Assembly (NCBI RefSeq): GCF_949987535.1
Contig: NC_080082.1
Span: 46,534,374 to 46,598,373, forward strand
Source of the DNA: Balaenoptera acutorostrata
Lineage: Eukaryota > Chordata > Mammalia > Artiodactyla > Balaenopteridae
DNA: 64,000 bases
Direction: 5' to 3'
Made by a program: the position numbers and the translations under genes. Positions within the stretch are counted from its first letter, which is position 1; every line of letters starts with the position of its first letter. The notes under the pieces were generated by a model. That model was given only the letters and a program-made list of their open reading frames with translations. It did no database searches and was not told the DNA's origin. Positions 10,441 to 22,695 of the stretch are shown here, piece by piece.

Positions 10441-11158
10441 GTTTTGTAACTTGATGAAAAGGTCATTTTGTTCTGAGGATGCAGCTGTTCCGTAATTGTT
10501 CAGCTATCAGGGTGAATTCTATCCAAATCCTGAGTTCTTTAATGGGACCCAAACCACCACACACACACACACAATATAGATACTATTTTTCATTGTTCAT
10601 CCGTGTACATGTATGTGTGTAGGTCTACATATTTGTATCTATGCACACACATATGCTTCTAGAGACTTGGATTTAGATTAACATCTCTACATTCTCACAG
10701 AATGACTTCTTTACGGGAAAATATCTATAAAACTTAACTTTTTTGAATGGTAAGGTTTGCTAAAGATTGGATGATAATCATTTCTTATGCACTGCACATG
10801 TTCCTGTTTTTTAAAAAAGGGTTTAGTCAATTTCTAATTTAACATTTCATTGTTGTGCCTACAATAAATGCATCCAGAAACCCAGGTGACTTGAGGTGTT
10901 TTCTGTCTGTCTTCTTACATAGTGTCACGGGCTCTCGTAGCCATTCCCTGCCACGTTTACCTTTCTAAGCCGATGGAGTCTTGGAAACAGACGTCTGGGC
11001 ATGTTAGATTTATATTTTAAATAAAGTCAATAGGCTCAAATAAGAGCATGAAAGGATTTTATACAAGGAAAATGCATGAAGTTTATGCCTGGACCCACAG
11101 TAGATAATTCACTTACTCAAGAGGCATTGGGTGTGGTCTCTTGCGTGTCTGGGTCTGG
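10441..11158. other. AT-rich unique DNA with a short (CA)n
   Basis: Contains a (CA)n run of about nine units at 10,556-10,573. Nothing else is recognised. Confidence 0.45.
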
Positions 11159-11169
11159 CCCTGATGATT

Positions 11170-11523
11170 GCATTTTTTTTTTTTTTTAGATTTAATTAAT
11201 TAATTAATTAATTTATTTATTGGCTGCCTTGGGTCTTCTTGTTGCTGTGCGCGGGCTTTCTCTAGTTGCGGCGAGCGGGGGCTACTCCTCGTTGTGGTGT
11301 GCGGGCTTCTCATCGCGGTGGCTCCTCTTGTTGTGGAGCACAGGCTGTAGGCGCGAGGGCTTCAGTAGTTGTGGCACGCAGGCCCTAGAGGTCATGGGCT
11401 TCAGTAGTTGTGGCGCACAGGCTTAGGTGCTCTGTGGCATGTGGGATATTCCCAGACCAGGGCTCGAACCCGTGTCCCCTGCATTGGCAGGCAGATTCTT
11501 AACCACTGTGCTACCAGGGAAGC
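11170..11523 (-). mobile_element. CHR-type tRNA-Glu SINE, older copy
   Basis: On the minus strand it starts with the GGCTTCCCTGGTAGCACAG tRNA-like head and ends in a TTAA-rich and poly(A) tail. An 11-bp TSD, CCCTGATGATT, lies at 11,159-11,169 and 11,524-11,534. It is more diverged than the other copies and carries a repeated internal GGGCTTCAGTAGTTGTGGC segment. Confidence 0.92.
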
Positions 11524-11534
11524 CCCTGATGATT

Positions 11535-11829
11535 TAATTTTTTAAGATGAAAGATCTCCAGGCAGATAAGGAGCAGTTGGGCAGGATAACTGTGTCAAGT
11601 CTTAGTAGACTCCTGTAAGGCACAGATCTGGTCTGAACTATAATGAATCAGAAAGAGCACTCCGTCAGATTAACACATTAGACTTAAAAGAGAGAATTGA
11701 TACTTTTCAAAGGATTCAACTTTTACTTAAAAGCAAACACTTTTAAAAGGCCTCTGGCTGGAATAAATGGTAATGAAGTAAAGCAAAACTTGTGACCATC
11801 TGGGTCGTCTCTGGGGCCACTTCTCCAGA
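11535..11829. other. unique DNA
   Basis: No recognised feature. Confidence 0.4.
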
Positions 11830-12290
11830 ATCCCCTCGGACTCATGTTCACAGAGGCATTTTTCATAATAGCCATAACAGTTATCCATACTGTCTGTTAT
11901 ACATATATGGCGGGGTGAGATTTCTAAGTCACAGAGTATGTATATCTGTAACTCCCAACTGTTTTCCAAAGTGATTATGTCAATTTTCACGCCCACAAGC
12001 AGTTTTTAAATGTTCCCATTGTTCTACATCCTTGTCAGTTTATGATAGTATAAACTTTTCTTCCCCTTCTTTTTAATATTTTCTACTCTAGTGGTTGTTT
12101 TTACCATCTCTCTGTGTTTAATTGGCATTTCCATGAATGCTAATGGGATTGAGTGCATTTTGATATGTTTGTGGTCACTTGGATTTCCTTATTCATGAGG
12201 TGCCTGTCCAAGTCCTTTCCCCATTTTTTGTTGGATACGTTTTCTATTATTCATAAAAGTTCTTTATTGCCCAGTTTGTTTCAAGTTGCT
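11830..12290 (-). mobile_element. old L1M fragment, ORF2 end region
   Basis: Plus-strand phrases such as CTGTTTTCCAAAGTGATTAT, and a segment resembling GGCATTTCC...AATG, are the antisense of the L1 ORF2 3' region. The copy is badly decayed and non-coding. Confidence 0.7.
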
Positions 12291-12764
12291 TTGGGACTGT
12301 GGATCAGAACAGAAGTGTTTCAATGAGCTCCCTGACTGCATTTCCTAGGATGCTTTAGTCTGCAAGTAATACAGCCCCCTGCTCACACTAGCTTAAGGAA
12401 ATTGTCTAGTGGTAAATCCTGGCTCAATTATACAAACAGGAACCTGCCCTCTCTTAGCTCTGTGTTCTCAGGATCATATCATCCTCAAGGTGTTTTGTCT
12501 CATGATTTCAAGAGTGGTCACAAGTAAATGGACCTGCTTGCCTCTTTGTCCACATCCAATAGGAAAGAGAATTAAAATAAAAAACCTGTCACTGGCCCAT
12601 GTAATCTATGTCCTTCCCTCCAGTTTTCAGGGGCCACTTCTGTGGACAGTGGTCATCACCAGGGAATGCCATACCTTGATAGGCTTAATCCCTTATAGGG
12701 TGAAATGAATAAGGGGCGGGGCAACCTCAAAAGGCCACCACATTCACTGCCAAGCCTGCCAGGG
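12291..12764. other. unique DNA
   Basis: No recognised repeat or gene. Confidence 0.4.
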
Positions 12765-13375
12765 TTTTAAATTTTTATTTTTTTAATTTGAATAGAGTAA
12801 AATTCACTCTTTTGGTATACAGTTCTCTGAGTTTTGACAAATTCATAGAGTCGTGTAACCACCACCACAATCAAGATTTGGGAAAGTCCCATCACCCCAA
12901 ACACTCCTTTGTGCTGCCCTTTCATAGTCAAAGTATCCTCCTGCCCCTCACTCCCACTTCCCACGCCAGGAACCACTGATCTGTTCTTCATCCCTATTGT
13001 TTTGTCTTCTCCAGGATGTAATATAAATGGGATTATATTGTATGTCACCTTTGGAGTTTGGCTTCTTTCACTTAGTATTTGAGATTTATCCATATTGTTG
13101 AGTATTTCAACAGTCTGTATGGATGTACCACAGTTTGCTCATTCATGCATCAGTCGAAGGACAGTTGGGTTGTTTCCAGTTTGGGGTGACTATGGATAAA
13201 GCTGCTATAAACATGGACATAGAGATTTTGTGTAAACATAAGTTTTCATTTCTCCTGCGTCTCAATGTCTAGGATTGGGATTGCTGGGTCTTATGGTAAG
13301 AGTATGTGTAACTTTAGAAGAAGCTGCGAAACTGTTTTCCAAAGTGGCTGTTATCATTGTGTATCCCCATCAGCA
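12765..13375 (-). mobile_element. old L1 (L1MB-like) 3' end
   Basis: Antisense L1 covering the 3'UTR and last part of ORF2. Landmarks on the plus strand are an ACCACCACCACAATCAAGAT segment, a GGATTGGGATTGCTGGGTC segment and CTGTTTTCCAAAGTGGCTGT. It is 5' truncated with many frame breaks. Confidence 0.8.
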
Positions 13376-13960
13376 GTGACTGAGATCATTCAGCAATGAC
13401 TGCTTGCTTCTAAAGAGGTCTTAATGGATGTGTAAGTGCTTTGCAAAGAGTGAGGGTGCTACCAGGGTGACAAGGTGGGAGACTTCAGAAGAGGTTGTTC
13501 TAAACTCAACTCTGGGCTCCCAGCCTGTTCTGCCCTGTGCAGACAGAATATTTCCATCTTCAGGTCGTTAGCTTCTTTCAAGAGGAAATGAGTAAGCATC
13601 ATTCTACTCATTTGCAAATGAGGGCTTCGCACTGCCTCTCTTGGATGAGCCATCAAGAGTGAGATTCCATGGCCTTGTGTTTTATTCCTGAACTCACAAA
13701 ATAAAATGAAGTACGGGCATTTGGAACACTGTCATGCTATGTGGCGAGAACTAGGCAGAGGAGCCCATCCAGACGTACAATCAAAACGTCAGGGCTAGCA
13801 GGGACCTTAAAAGCTCTCACTTTGGACATGATGACCTGTCACATAACCAGGTCCCCAGAATCCCAGCCCAGGACTCTTTGCCTCCCAGATGCAGGGCAGG
13901 GTAGCTGCGGCAGGCTTATCGGTCGTGGCAGCTGTGCACTCAGGAACAGAAATGAGGCTA
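13376..13960. other. unique DNA
   Basis: No recognised feature. Confidence 0.4.
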
Positions 13961-14510
13961 AATGCTAGGTACCCTGTGGCCAGAGCACCGGCATCCCGGC
14001 TTACATCCCCCAAGCCTTCGCTTCCTTCATTTTAGTGCCCATTTCTGAGGTACCTCCACATTTCAAATGTCCTGAGAATATGTTTAATTAGAACTTGGCC
14101 ATACAGCCTTTTAAAATAAAACAGAAGGGACCAGCTAATTATATCGCTCAGCATTCTGTGGCAAACATATATTTTTTAATAAAACACTTTCCTAACCAGA
14201 GTAATCCCTTGAGAGGCAAATCCTCATTTATAAGAAGTTTCCCAAAGGGAGTTAAAGAGAAGATGGCTTATAAAGAAAAGAGACAAAGAGAGCGGGGAAG
14301 TGTTTTCAAAGAGCTTTTAAAAGATACGCTCGTTCTGAGGTTGAAGTCCAGATATTTTTAAAGATGCAAATTTTTATTTCAAATGTCGTATCATTCTTTC
14401 CTGTATTTTCGATCATTTACATATCCCTACCCCCGCTTTTGATTATTACCATAAATGCCCATATTTCTCATTCTGGCATTTTTTTCATGAGTACAATATT
14501 TAAATAAATG
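13961..14510. promoter_or_regulatory. candidate conserved noncoding block
   Basis: About 550 bp of repeat-free AT-rich DNA with many homeobox-like cores (TTTAATTAGAA near 14,082, CTAATTA near 14,134), TTTATAAG strings and purine-rich stretches. It resembles a developmental enhancer in composition. An 88-codon frame inside it is lysine-rich and not convincing. Confidence 0.3.
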
Positions 14511-14770
14511 GGTGATTTCCTCACAAAGCACTGCACCTCCCGCTGGTTCCCACCCTCTCCTCTAGCTCTGCGGCCACCCACCCCAGCCCTTCTCCTTTCG
14601 TGGGGCAGTGCAGAGCGGAACGTGGGGCTGGGTCGGGTCCTCCTCACAGTCTCTGCAGCCCAGGACAGGGAGGAGGGCCATTTAGGCCCTGTTGCAGCAC
14701 GTTTCTGGATGCGGTGGTCTGACAGGACATTTGCACTCACGAGGCTGACTGCCCCGGTTAATAATAGCAG
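14511..14770. other. unique GC-richer DNA
   Basis: About 260 bp of moderately GC-rich sequence with no recognised element. Confidence 0.35.
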
Positions 14771-15015
14771 TAAGAGTGAGAGCTAATGTTTGCTGGAGTT
14801 TACCCCACGCTGGGCAACATGCTAAGAAGTATAGGTATCTTACCTAGTTTCATCAGCACAATACTCCTGCAATGTAGGTGTTCTTACTCCATTTTGCAGG
14901 TGAGGAAGGCGAGACCTGGAGAAGTGAAGGACCTCATGGCTATTAGAAGGGGTAGAGCTTGCGTTTGAACTCAGGTCTGTCGGCCCCAGGGCTCGGCCCC
15001 AACTCTCCACACCAC
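14771..15015 (-). mobile_element. MIR SINE, near full length
   Basis: Antisense MIR: GAGCTAATGTTTGCTGGAG at the left, CATTTTGCAGGTGAGGAAGG in the core, and GCGTTTGAACTCAGGTCTG (tRNA-like B-box side) at the right. The copy is ancient and diverged. Confidence 0.8.
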
Positions 15016-15983
15016 AAGGCCCAAGGACGCCAAGCATCTTCAGATGTGCTTTGTGCCTCTCTTCATGGTACGCTGGGTGGCACAGGCGCTGTGCTTTCAG
15101 TTAAGTCCTGTGTCAGTTTGGGGTCCCGGCAGGAAAGAGGACACACTCAAATGAGGATGATCCAAGAAGGATTTCCTGAAGAGGCTGATGGCAAGGGGGA
15201 AGGGATGCACAAGAAAAGGTGAACAGAACTGTCAAAGCTTGAGGCTTGGGGGGAACGAGATGAGATGGTCATTGGTTCCTGGAAACCAGAAAGAGGGCAT
15301 CTTAAAGCTGCCACCTTCAGAAGACCCACAGGGAAGTGACCAGGGTTTGACATCTCCCATTGCCCTGCCTTCCCTTCCTCCCCTCTCCTGCCAAGACTCC
15401 ACTTTGGGTAAACCCCACCAGAAGCTAGTTGGCAAAGGTTGAAACAGCCATCCAGGTGGGCCTCCCGGGCCCAGCGCAGGGGAAGGAGAGCGGGAAGGGG
15501 TGCGGCAGGAAACCAGCAGAGGTGCAGTACCCTCTTGCAGGGCTGTGGGCCATGCCGGCTATGTGCTGGGCAGGAGGAAAGAGGGGGACCACACTGCAGT
15601 GGCTGTTCTCAAGGAGTCTTAGGTCGATGGAGGACATATGTACTTGGCTAAGGGACTGCATGGCCCACCAGGTAGACGCTGCTTGCTGTGACTGTGTGTG
15701 CTTCAAAGGGGCAATCCAGAATCGGCGTGCCTCTCCACCCGCAGCTGTTTACAACACTCAAGCAAACTCCTGAGATTGGCCCTTTTGACTTGAGACAAGA
15801 TATGTACAATTCTCTCTTATCAAAAGCTTGCTAAATAACATTTAATTGTAAAACTAGAAAGAAGAAAAGGGAAGTCACTCATTTCCTTCTCCAAAGACAA
15901 TTGTAATGGTTTGGTAGAACCCCATCCACTCGCTTTCCCCTGAGCTTTTCCTCTTGGGTTACAGTCGTATTGTGTGTGCAATT
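15016..15983. other. unique DNA, possibly with decayed repeats
   Basis: No gene recognised. The stretch 15,110-15,400 has a repeat-like feel (bounded purine-rich text), but I could not assign it to a family. Confidence 0.35.
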
Positions 15984-15994
15984 TAGAATTTCAT

Positions 15995-16341
15995 TTTTTT
16001 TTTTTTTTTTTTTTTTAAACTTGCTTTACTAGATTTCGTTTTTTTTTTAGTTCCAGGCATTTTAAATTTATTTATTTATGGCTGTGTTGGGTCTTCGTTT
16101 CTGTGCGAGGGCTTTCTCTAGTTGCGGCGAGCGGGGGCCACTCTTCATCGCGATGCGCGGGCCTCTCACTATCGCGGTCTCTCTTGTTGCGGAGCACAGG
16201 CTCCAGACGCGCAGGCTCAGTAATTGTGGCTCACGGGCCCAGCTGCTCCGCGGCATGTGGGATCTTCCCAGACCAGGGCTCGAACCCGTGTCCCCTGCAT
16301 TAGCAGGCAGATTCTCAACCACTGCGCCACCAGGGAAGCCC
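15995..16341 (-). mobile_element. CHR-type SINE with bipartite tail
   Basis: Full-length copy with an 11-bp TSD, TAGAATTTCAT, at 15,984-15,994 and 16,342-16,352. The tail has two homopolymer tracts, with about 22 bp of non-SINE DNA between them (16,018-16,039), followed by more A/T and the usual TTTA repeat. It looks young. Confidence 0.95.
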
Positions 16342-16352
16342 TAGAATTTCAT

Positions 16353-16640
16353 ATTTTTGATTGAACATTGTCACAGCGTTTTGCCATGTTAGAATAAAAT
16401 CTTTGTTAAACAGAATTTTTGATGGCTGCATAATATTCCATTGTATGGATCTTATAGTTGATATTATCATTCTTCTGCTATGTAGATGTTTAGGTTATTT
16501 TCTCTTTTTCATTCATATTATATAACACTATAATAATATACTATAACTTTATGTATAAAGAATTTTTCACACTTCAGATTACTTCTACAGGAGGACATCC
16601 CCAAAATAAAATTACTGGATCAAAGGGATAAACCTTTGTT
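16353..16640 (-). mobile_element. old L1-like fragment
   Basis: The plus strand carries GATGGCTGCATAATATTCCA, then a GGATCAAAGGGATAAA-like end. Both are antisense landmarks of old L1 ORF2 and 3' sequence. The younger CHR SINE inserted at its left edge. Confidence 0.55.
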
Positions 16641-16769
16641 TAACTAGGCGGTAGAGTACCTAGCACCATGCTGGCTGCAGAACAGACAGACTTTCAGCCT
16701 TTCCGATGGTGGGCGTTCATGTGAAAGCTTTTGACCAATTAATAACTCCTCCAAGGACTTTCCTCTAGA

Positions 16770-17085
16770 ACAGTGTTACAATATAATGCTGGCTACATAT
16801 GCAATTCTACATTTTATTATAGCCCCATTTAAAAAAAAAAAACAGGTGAACTTAATTTCAATTATACATTTTATTTAACCAATCATAGCCCTAAATTCTC
16901 ACTTCAGCATGTCATCAACATAACATTACTAGTGATATATTTTACAGCCTTTTTTCATGTAAATCTTTGAAAGCTGGTGTATGTATTACGCTTACAGCAC
17001 GTCTCAACTCAGACCAGCCACATTTCAAGGGCTCTGTAGCCACACAGGTAGCTACTAGCTACTGTATTGGGCAGTACAAGTCCAG
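16770..17085 (+). mobile_element. nonautonomous hAT-like DNA transposon
   Basis: Starts CAGTGTTACAATATAATGCT. Toward the right end it has GCCACATTTCAAGGGCTC followed by TAGCTACTGTATTGGGCAG. This resembles a mammalian nonautonomous DNA transposon that ends in a GTATTGGACAGC-type terminus. The family name is not certain and no coding capacity is seen. Confidence 0.6.
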
Positions 17086-17305
17086 AACAAGGAATCTACC
17101 AGAGATATTTGCCACCCTTGGCATCTTCACCTAGTCCCCAGATCCAGATACCTTTTAGTGCCTCCCTCAATCCCCTTACTGGCCTTTGGATTGACAGTGG
17201 GTCAGGTGGTCAGGTGTAATATGACTTCTGTACCTTGGCATTTTTACCTCTTTCCTGCCTTGCTAACAACAAATCACAGCACCTCCCCACCCCAGTTTGT
17301 TTTGG
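17086..17305. other. unique DNA
   Basis: No recognised feature. Confidence 0.35.
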
Positions 17306-17520
17306 ACTCATTCATTCAGAAATATTTATTGAGCACTTCCCAGATGTTAAGCCCTGTGCCTGGCCCTAGAGATACAGGTGAACAAACAGACTTTTCTGGC
17401 GAATTAATTACAGAACTTGTCAGTGTTCTTAGGGTCTAGTGGGGAGACAGACTTTAATCAAATAATTGCACAAGTCTGTAATTTCAAACTGTGATAAGTG
17501 CTGTGAAGGAAATGTACATT
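17306..17520 (+). repeat. ancient interspersed repeat of the ATTTATTGAGCAC type
   Basis: Reads ATTCATTCAGAAATATTTAT, then TGAGCAC, a GCCCTGTGCCTGGC-like segment, and a GTGGGGAGACAGAC-like end. This string recurs widely in mammalian genomes in old LINE-type repeats. I do not name the family. Related pieces occur at 17,815, 18,820, 32,790, 33,070 and 42,730. Confidence 0.5.
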
Positions 17521-17814
17521 TAAAAAATGCTAACCCTTGGGTCACCGCTTGAGTGGCTTGTCCCTGGAGGTGTTTAGTAGAAGTGGTCCAGCCCCCGGCC
17601 AGGCTGTCTTGGTGAACACTGATGTGACAGACGAGAGGTGGATGAGAAGACCTCAAGATCCCCCTGGTCCCAAGCATCCATAAGGAAGTTTCTAGGGCAA
17701 ACAGCAACTCACCAGTTCTTAAGTCAGTGACCCAATTCATCTATTTGCGTTTCTCCTCTCCAAAAATACTTGAGGTCAGCTGGAGCACCAACACTAATGA
17801 GGAAGCAGAAGGCA
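17521..17814. other. unique DNA
   Basis: No recognised feature. Confidence 0.35.
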
Positions 17815-17960
17815 ACTCGTTCATTCATCCAAGTATCAATTCTTACCGAGTAATCTATGGGATGTCAGGCCCTGCTCCGGACATTCAGGGAAGCAAGGCC
17901 AGTGTTCTCTTTGGCCAGACAACAGTGCCAACTGGGCACACTTTCCCAGAGAAGATAACA
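17815..17960 (+). repeat. ancient interspersed repeat, second copy
   Basis: Diverged relative of the element at 17,306: TTCATTCATCCAAGTATC, then GTCAGGCCCTGCTCCGGAC and a GGGAAGCAAGGCCAGTG segment. Confidence 0.4.
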
Positions 17961-18689
17961 ATTTAAAGAAGAGGAAAAATCAATGCTAATAGAACTCCTT
18001 TTCTGGTTCCTAAAATGATATCGTCCCCCGTGGCTGATGCTTTGAGCCTGGGGCCGTGCTGGGCAGCTTGAGCCCTGGATGGATGCAATCTTGTGAGCGC
18101 CTCAAACCTGGCCAGATCAATAAACGAGAGGCAGCACTGAAGCCTGCTGGGTGGAGGGGGGCTGGGTTCAAGGGGCAAACTGTACCATTCCTCTTCTACC
18201 CCCTGAAACAGGATGGGGACCCTCCCTTCAGCCTGAGGTCCCCAGGGACAGGGTAATTTCGGCTGCACTTGATGTAACCTATACATCACTGTCTTCTTGA
18301 CCAGCTCTCAAATTAAACTCTGATGTATAAAGTTAAACAAAAATGAGATAAAAATTGGCAGAGGTTGAAGAGGGTCAAAGTAGTCAAAACACAAGGTAGA
18401 CTATTGCTCTTTTTGATTTATGTTATTCTGTACACTTAGAAAAAATAAAATTATAAATCTCCCTGAGACTTTTTTCATTGAGAATGAGGCATTACTAATT
18501 TATTTTCAATACAGTCCCAGGTTTCTCAACTGGGAGGAGCACTGTGGCTATTGTTTCTAGTGAAGACACCACAGCTCAACCTCAGAAGGGGCCTGTGACG
18601 ATAAGAAAGCATCCCGCAAAATTAGAATCCTTAGGCAGCAGCCTTAACCAGGATCCCGTGGCATTGCTAATGTCACAGACCTTGGGGTC
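17961..18689. other. unique DNA
   Basis: No gene or clear repeat seen. Confidence 0.4.
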
Positions 18690-18800
18690 TGCTCTGCCTC
18701 ATTTTCTCATTTCGTCCCCACAAACCCCGACGACGTGAAGCGCACAAGAATTTATTGTCCCCCTCTGATAGCTGAGGAAACTGAGGCTTAAAGAAACTGC
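18690..18800 (-). mobile_element. MIR fragment
   Basis: Antisense MIR core: CTCATTTCGTCCCCACAA, then GATAGCTGAGGAAACTGAGG and CTTAAAGAAACTG. It is followed directly by a piece of the ATTTATTGAGCAC-type repeat to about 18,960. Confidence 0.65.
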
Positions 18801-18960
18801 ATCTCTTCGATAAACATTGGCATGCCTAGTAGGTGCTGGGACACAAAAGTGGAGAGGACAAAGGCCTGCTCTTACAGACCTTGCCTTCCAGGGAGAGAGC
18901 AAATAACCAAGTGAAATGACTAGAAGTGAAGTACGATCAGGGGTAGAATGAATTGCAGTG

Positions 18961-19395
18961 AAGAAAATGAAGCAGGAGAAGAGAACAGAGAGGTGGGGAT
19001 GCGGAAAGCCACTGGAAGGCACCATCAGGTTGACAATTTTGGAAGATCACAAGGGCAGCTGTGTGGGTAACGAGGTTAGGTGGGCAAGGGCGAGATCAGG
19101 AGGCCAGTGAGCAGGCGGGGACCGTGGTCCCGGCAGGACACTGCGGTCAGTTGGCCCAGGGAGGTGGCTGTGGTGGTGAGTGAAGATCTGTTTTGAAGGT
19201 AGGGCATCTAAAAAGGATGCTTTCTCCTCCAGTGGGCTTTCCACAGCACAACACAACCTGCAGGCACATCCTGACACCGACGTACCTGAATCCCGAGTCA
19301 GCTGCTTCTCAGGGGGGAATAAAGATGGGAAAGATGGGGGCTAGGACAGCGGCAGCAGAAAGCAAGGGCTCTGGAGAGGGGTACCTGGTCCGTAT
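18961..19395. other. unique DNA
   Basis: No recognised feature. Confidence 0.35.
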
Positions 19396-19432
19396 GTGTG
19401 TGTGAGAGTGTGTGTGTGTGTGTGTGTGTATG
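19396..19432. repeat. (TG)n microsatellite
   Basis: Dinucleotide run interrupted by GAGAG. Confidence 0.9.
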
Positions 19433-22400
19433 AGTTGTGACACACGTTACCAACTTCGGCCCTATTTTTTCCAATTAATTGGCAAAGTTAACTTCCAGCC
19501 CACTTACCTCTGTTCTTTCCTTAAGCCCTTAGTCTGGCCCTTGTTTCTACCACTCTGCCGAAACCACTCTCTTCAAGGTCATCCTCATCTTCTATGTTGC
19601 CCAGCCTGTGACCAGGACAAGTGGACCAGACATACAAGTTTCCTGACACAGTGGCATCTCAAGGGGTGCCTGATGCCTACCTGCCTGGCACCACGGCATG
19701 GATTTCTGCACAGATGCTACCTCTGCGGGCAGAGGCCAGGCTGAGGTTTATGTGGATGTCAAGACCAGCCTTCAGTCTGTTTTCCGATGCAACCACAGCT
19801 GCTGCAGGGCCCACCTCATCTGAGCAGCTCGACAGGTACAGGTGTGAGGGGTCCGCAGGTAGAGCTCAGCCCTGACATGGCCAGCTTTCTCTCTCTGTAG
19901 AGCACCAGCAGCCTTGGGCCAACCTCACCAAGTTCTCTGGAACTTCCTCTGAAGGTCCCTCTCTGTGCTGGCTCTGGGGGGTGTGGAGCATCAAAGGAGG
20001 CTGGGGGAGCAGAAGAACTGGTCTACCAAGGCCACACCCTGGTTGGGGACACAAGTAGACTGCATCTCTCATTCTTATTTGCAGTTTGGTGTGGCTGTCT
20101 AAGTTTTGTCAGATGGAACGTGAGCAGAAGTGATGTGTTCTACCTCCAGGCCTAACCCATAAAAAGCCCCTGGGAACACTCCTCCATGCCTTTGCCGCTT
20201 CCATCAGCTGGACACACATGATGAGGAGGAGCCAGGGAAAAGTGGAGCCACAAACTAGAAGGAGCATGAGTCCCTGAGTGACACTTCAAAGACTGCCATG
20301 TGAGCAGGAAATAGACATCAACTGTGTTGAAACTTTGCATGGTGGACCTATTTGTTACACAGCTTGGCTGACCCTAATATAATTCCTGTTCTCAGGGAGT
20401 TTACAGTCACATTAAAAAGACTCAGTTGCACAATTCTGGTACAACGGTAAGTGGCTTAGAAGAGGAGGTGGGTCATAGAGTTTGGACTTTCAGTTCTGAA
20501 GTCCTGGGCTACAGGTTCCTGGGCCTGTGACCTTCCCATCTAAGCCCTTTTCTGGAAAAGTGGAGAAGAGTCAGATTGAGGGAAGGCACTTCTGGCAGGG
20601 GAACATCACCATCAAGGGCTCACAAGCAGGACTTAGAACAAACAAAAAGATGAGATGAATGTCAATTATCCTCAGAAAGGGAAAATAAGGAAATGGTCCT
20701 TAAATACCTAATAACTTTGGCTGTCACAGGTAGGACAAGGATCAGAGTTCTAGAACTTCTCTCTCTGACCTAACACACCTCTTTAGTTCCCGAGAGTGGG
20801 GAGCCCTGAGCCTGGTGTGTGAGGTGTCGGTCTGCCTTTCTCTTCCAGCACCCCTTCTCCAGGCTGGTCCCTCCAACTGTTGTCTGGGTTTTAGGGGATA
20901 AGTTCTTCCAGACTCAGATGCTTGATGAGAAGAGCAGCCTTGCCCTGCTTCCTCCAGAGGCCTGTGAAGAAGGGGATTTCATCATGTTTCTGAGCTGAGG
21001 ATCCTGATGGAGGCTTCTAAGTATCAGCTGAGATTCAGATATGGTCTTTGTGGTCCCAGTTCCCGGCTGGGCACTGGCAAGTGAGGCTGGGCTTGTACTG
21101 TCTGTTTCCAACAAGCTTGGGAACAGAGCAAGCTGCTCATTTCCAGTTTATAACTGAAGACCCAGAGTCCCAGGGTAGGGCCCTTGTCACACTCCAGCCC
21201 ACACTGGTGGCAGAACCGCAGAGGTGTTCAAAGCAGTTTCCCCCTTGCTGGGGAAGACAGACACGGATACTACTGTCTCTTGTTGTGGACTCTGCACTGC
21301 CCACACACCCTGACTGCACCCTAATCGATGGTGCTGCTCTGGGCACCCCATGACAAGCATCGTGGAGCAGGCACCTAAAAGCTTGGGTCCTACCCCAGCT
21401 CCCTGTTTTGACTAGTGGTGTGACCTTGGCCTTCTTACTCCCCTCTCCTCTCACCCCCGCCCTCATTCCTTCACAATGATTATCTCACAAGTTTTTGTTA
21501 AATTAGCATTCATTGTTTATTATATAAATATTGCTCACTGTTGAGTCAGGTAGTGTACTAGGATAGTTTGATTGTTTCTATCCTTTTTTTTTTTCTGAAG
21601 CCAATTTGCCTGACTTTCTTTGTACATGTGATTAAGTTTTCCCACCCTTACAACCTCTCAGCAGGACTTTCCACAAGGTCGAACGTATCAGATGTTCCAT
21701 TGCTGTTGGAGGCCCCTCTTGAGTCCTCTGACGTCACACTCTGGTTCCATACTTGGGTGACTACACAGCTGTCGTCTGGAGTTCTTCCTCACCGCCAACC
21801 TGGGAATTTCCTTCGCCTCTTTCAGCCATTGGATTCCCTGCTTCCTGGAGCTTCTGTCTTTTCTTTCTTGGTTTAATCCCTCCTTTCGATGGTGCACAAC
21901 CCCCAGTAGCTTTCTGATCATGTAGTTATGATGTCTGGGTTAAGCTGGTAGGGCAAAGAAGTTTCTGCCTCTTTCCCCTCTAAATAATTATCCACTCCCC
22001 CACCAAAAAAAAAAAAAAGGCAAATAAAGGAGAGAACAAGAATGCCAAGCAGAAACACAAACCACTTTTTTTTTTTTTTTTTACAAAATGAGCTGACAGC
22101 CTTAACCTGATAGTGCAAAGGATAGAACACAAATGGGAGAGGCTCGGGACCTTGTTCTACTATGTTTGCAGCGGCGCAGGAGCCAATCTGCCAGGTGGAA
22201 CCTCAAGTAGCTCAGGACACACCACACAAGGCTTAGGAGACATCACACATGGCACGGGACACACTCCGTGGGAGGAGTGTGGCCCCAGGCCCCCACTCAT
22301 GAGCCTGAGACTTCCTCCCCGATTCTTTTTGGAAGATGGGAGGTTGACCCTGTTGAAGGCTAAAGTGAATATCAAACCCACAGCAGGGGGACTTGGGGAA

Positions 22401-22514
22401 AGTCTGCTGCTAAGCATAGGCCCCCAGCTTCCTTTCCAGTCTGGTTCATGGAGCAGAGGCAGGTCAGGAGGCCACCTTTTCCTTACGGAACACAAATCTA
22501 GGAATTTTAACGTG
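19433..22514. other. unique DNA, about 3 kb
   Basis: No recognised gene or transposon. Short homopolymers occur near 21,585-21,595 (T), 22,004-22,017 (A) and 22,066-22,082 (T). Frames above 100 codons here (for example 19,412-19,744 and 22,113-22,529) lack motifs and splice context, and I reject them. Confidence 0.45.
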
Positions 22515-22695
22515 TGTAGATTCCTGTAACAACTACTATAATCAGGATACAGGAGAGTTCCATCACCCACCCCCACAAAATAAACCCACTCCCTCACGTT
22601 TTCCCGTTATAGACATAGCCTCCCTCCACCCCAGACCCCTGGTAGCCACTGGTCTGTTCTCCACAATGTGTCTCTTCAAGAATGTCATAGAAGTG
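22515..22695 (-). mobile_element. old L1M, left part of an interrupted copy
   Basis: Antisense old L1 3' sequence, including a TAACAACTACTATAATCAGG segment and a TGGTAGCCACTGGTCTGTTC segment. It stops at the younger L1 insertion and resumes at 23,070. Confidence 0.75.

Noticed and set aside
16060..16341. GC-rich CpG clusters at 16.1, 38.5 and 41.0 kb as extra CpG islands
   Set aside because: They coincide with CHR SINE bodies, whose young copies are CpG-rich, and not with unique promoters.
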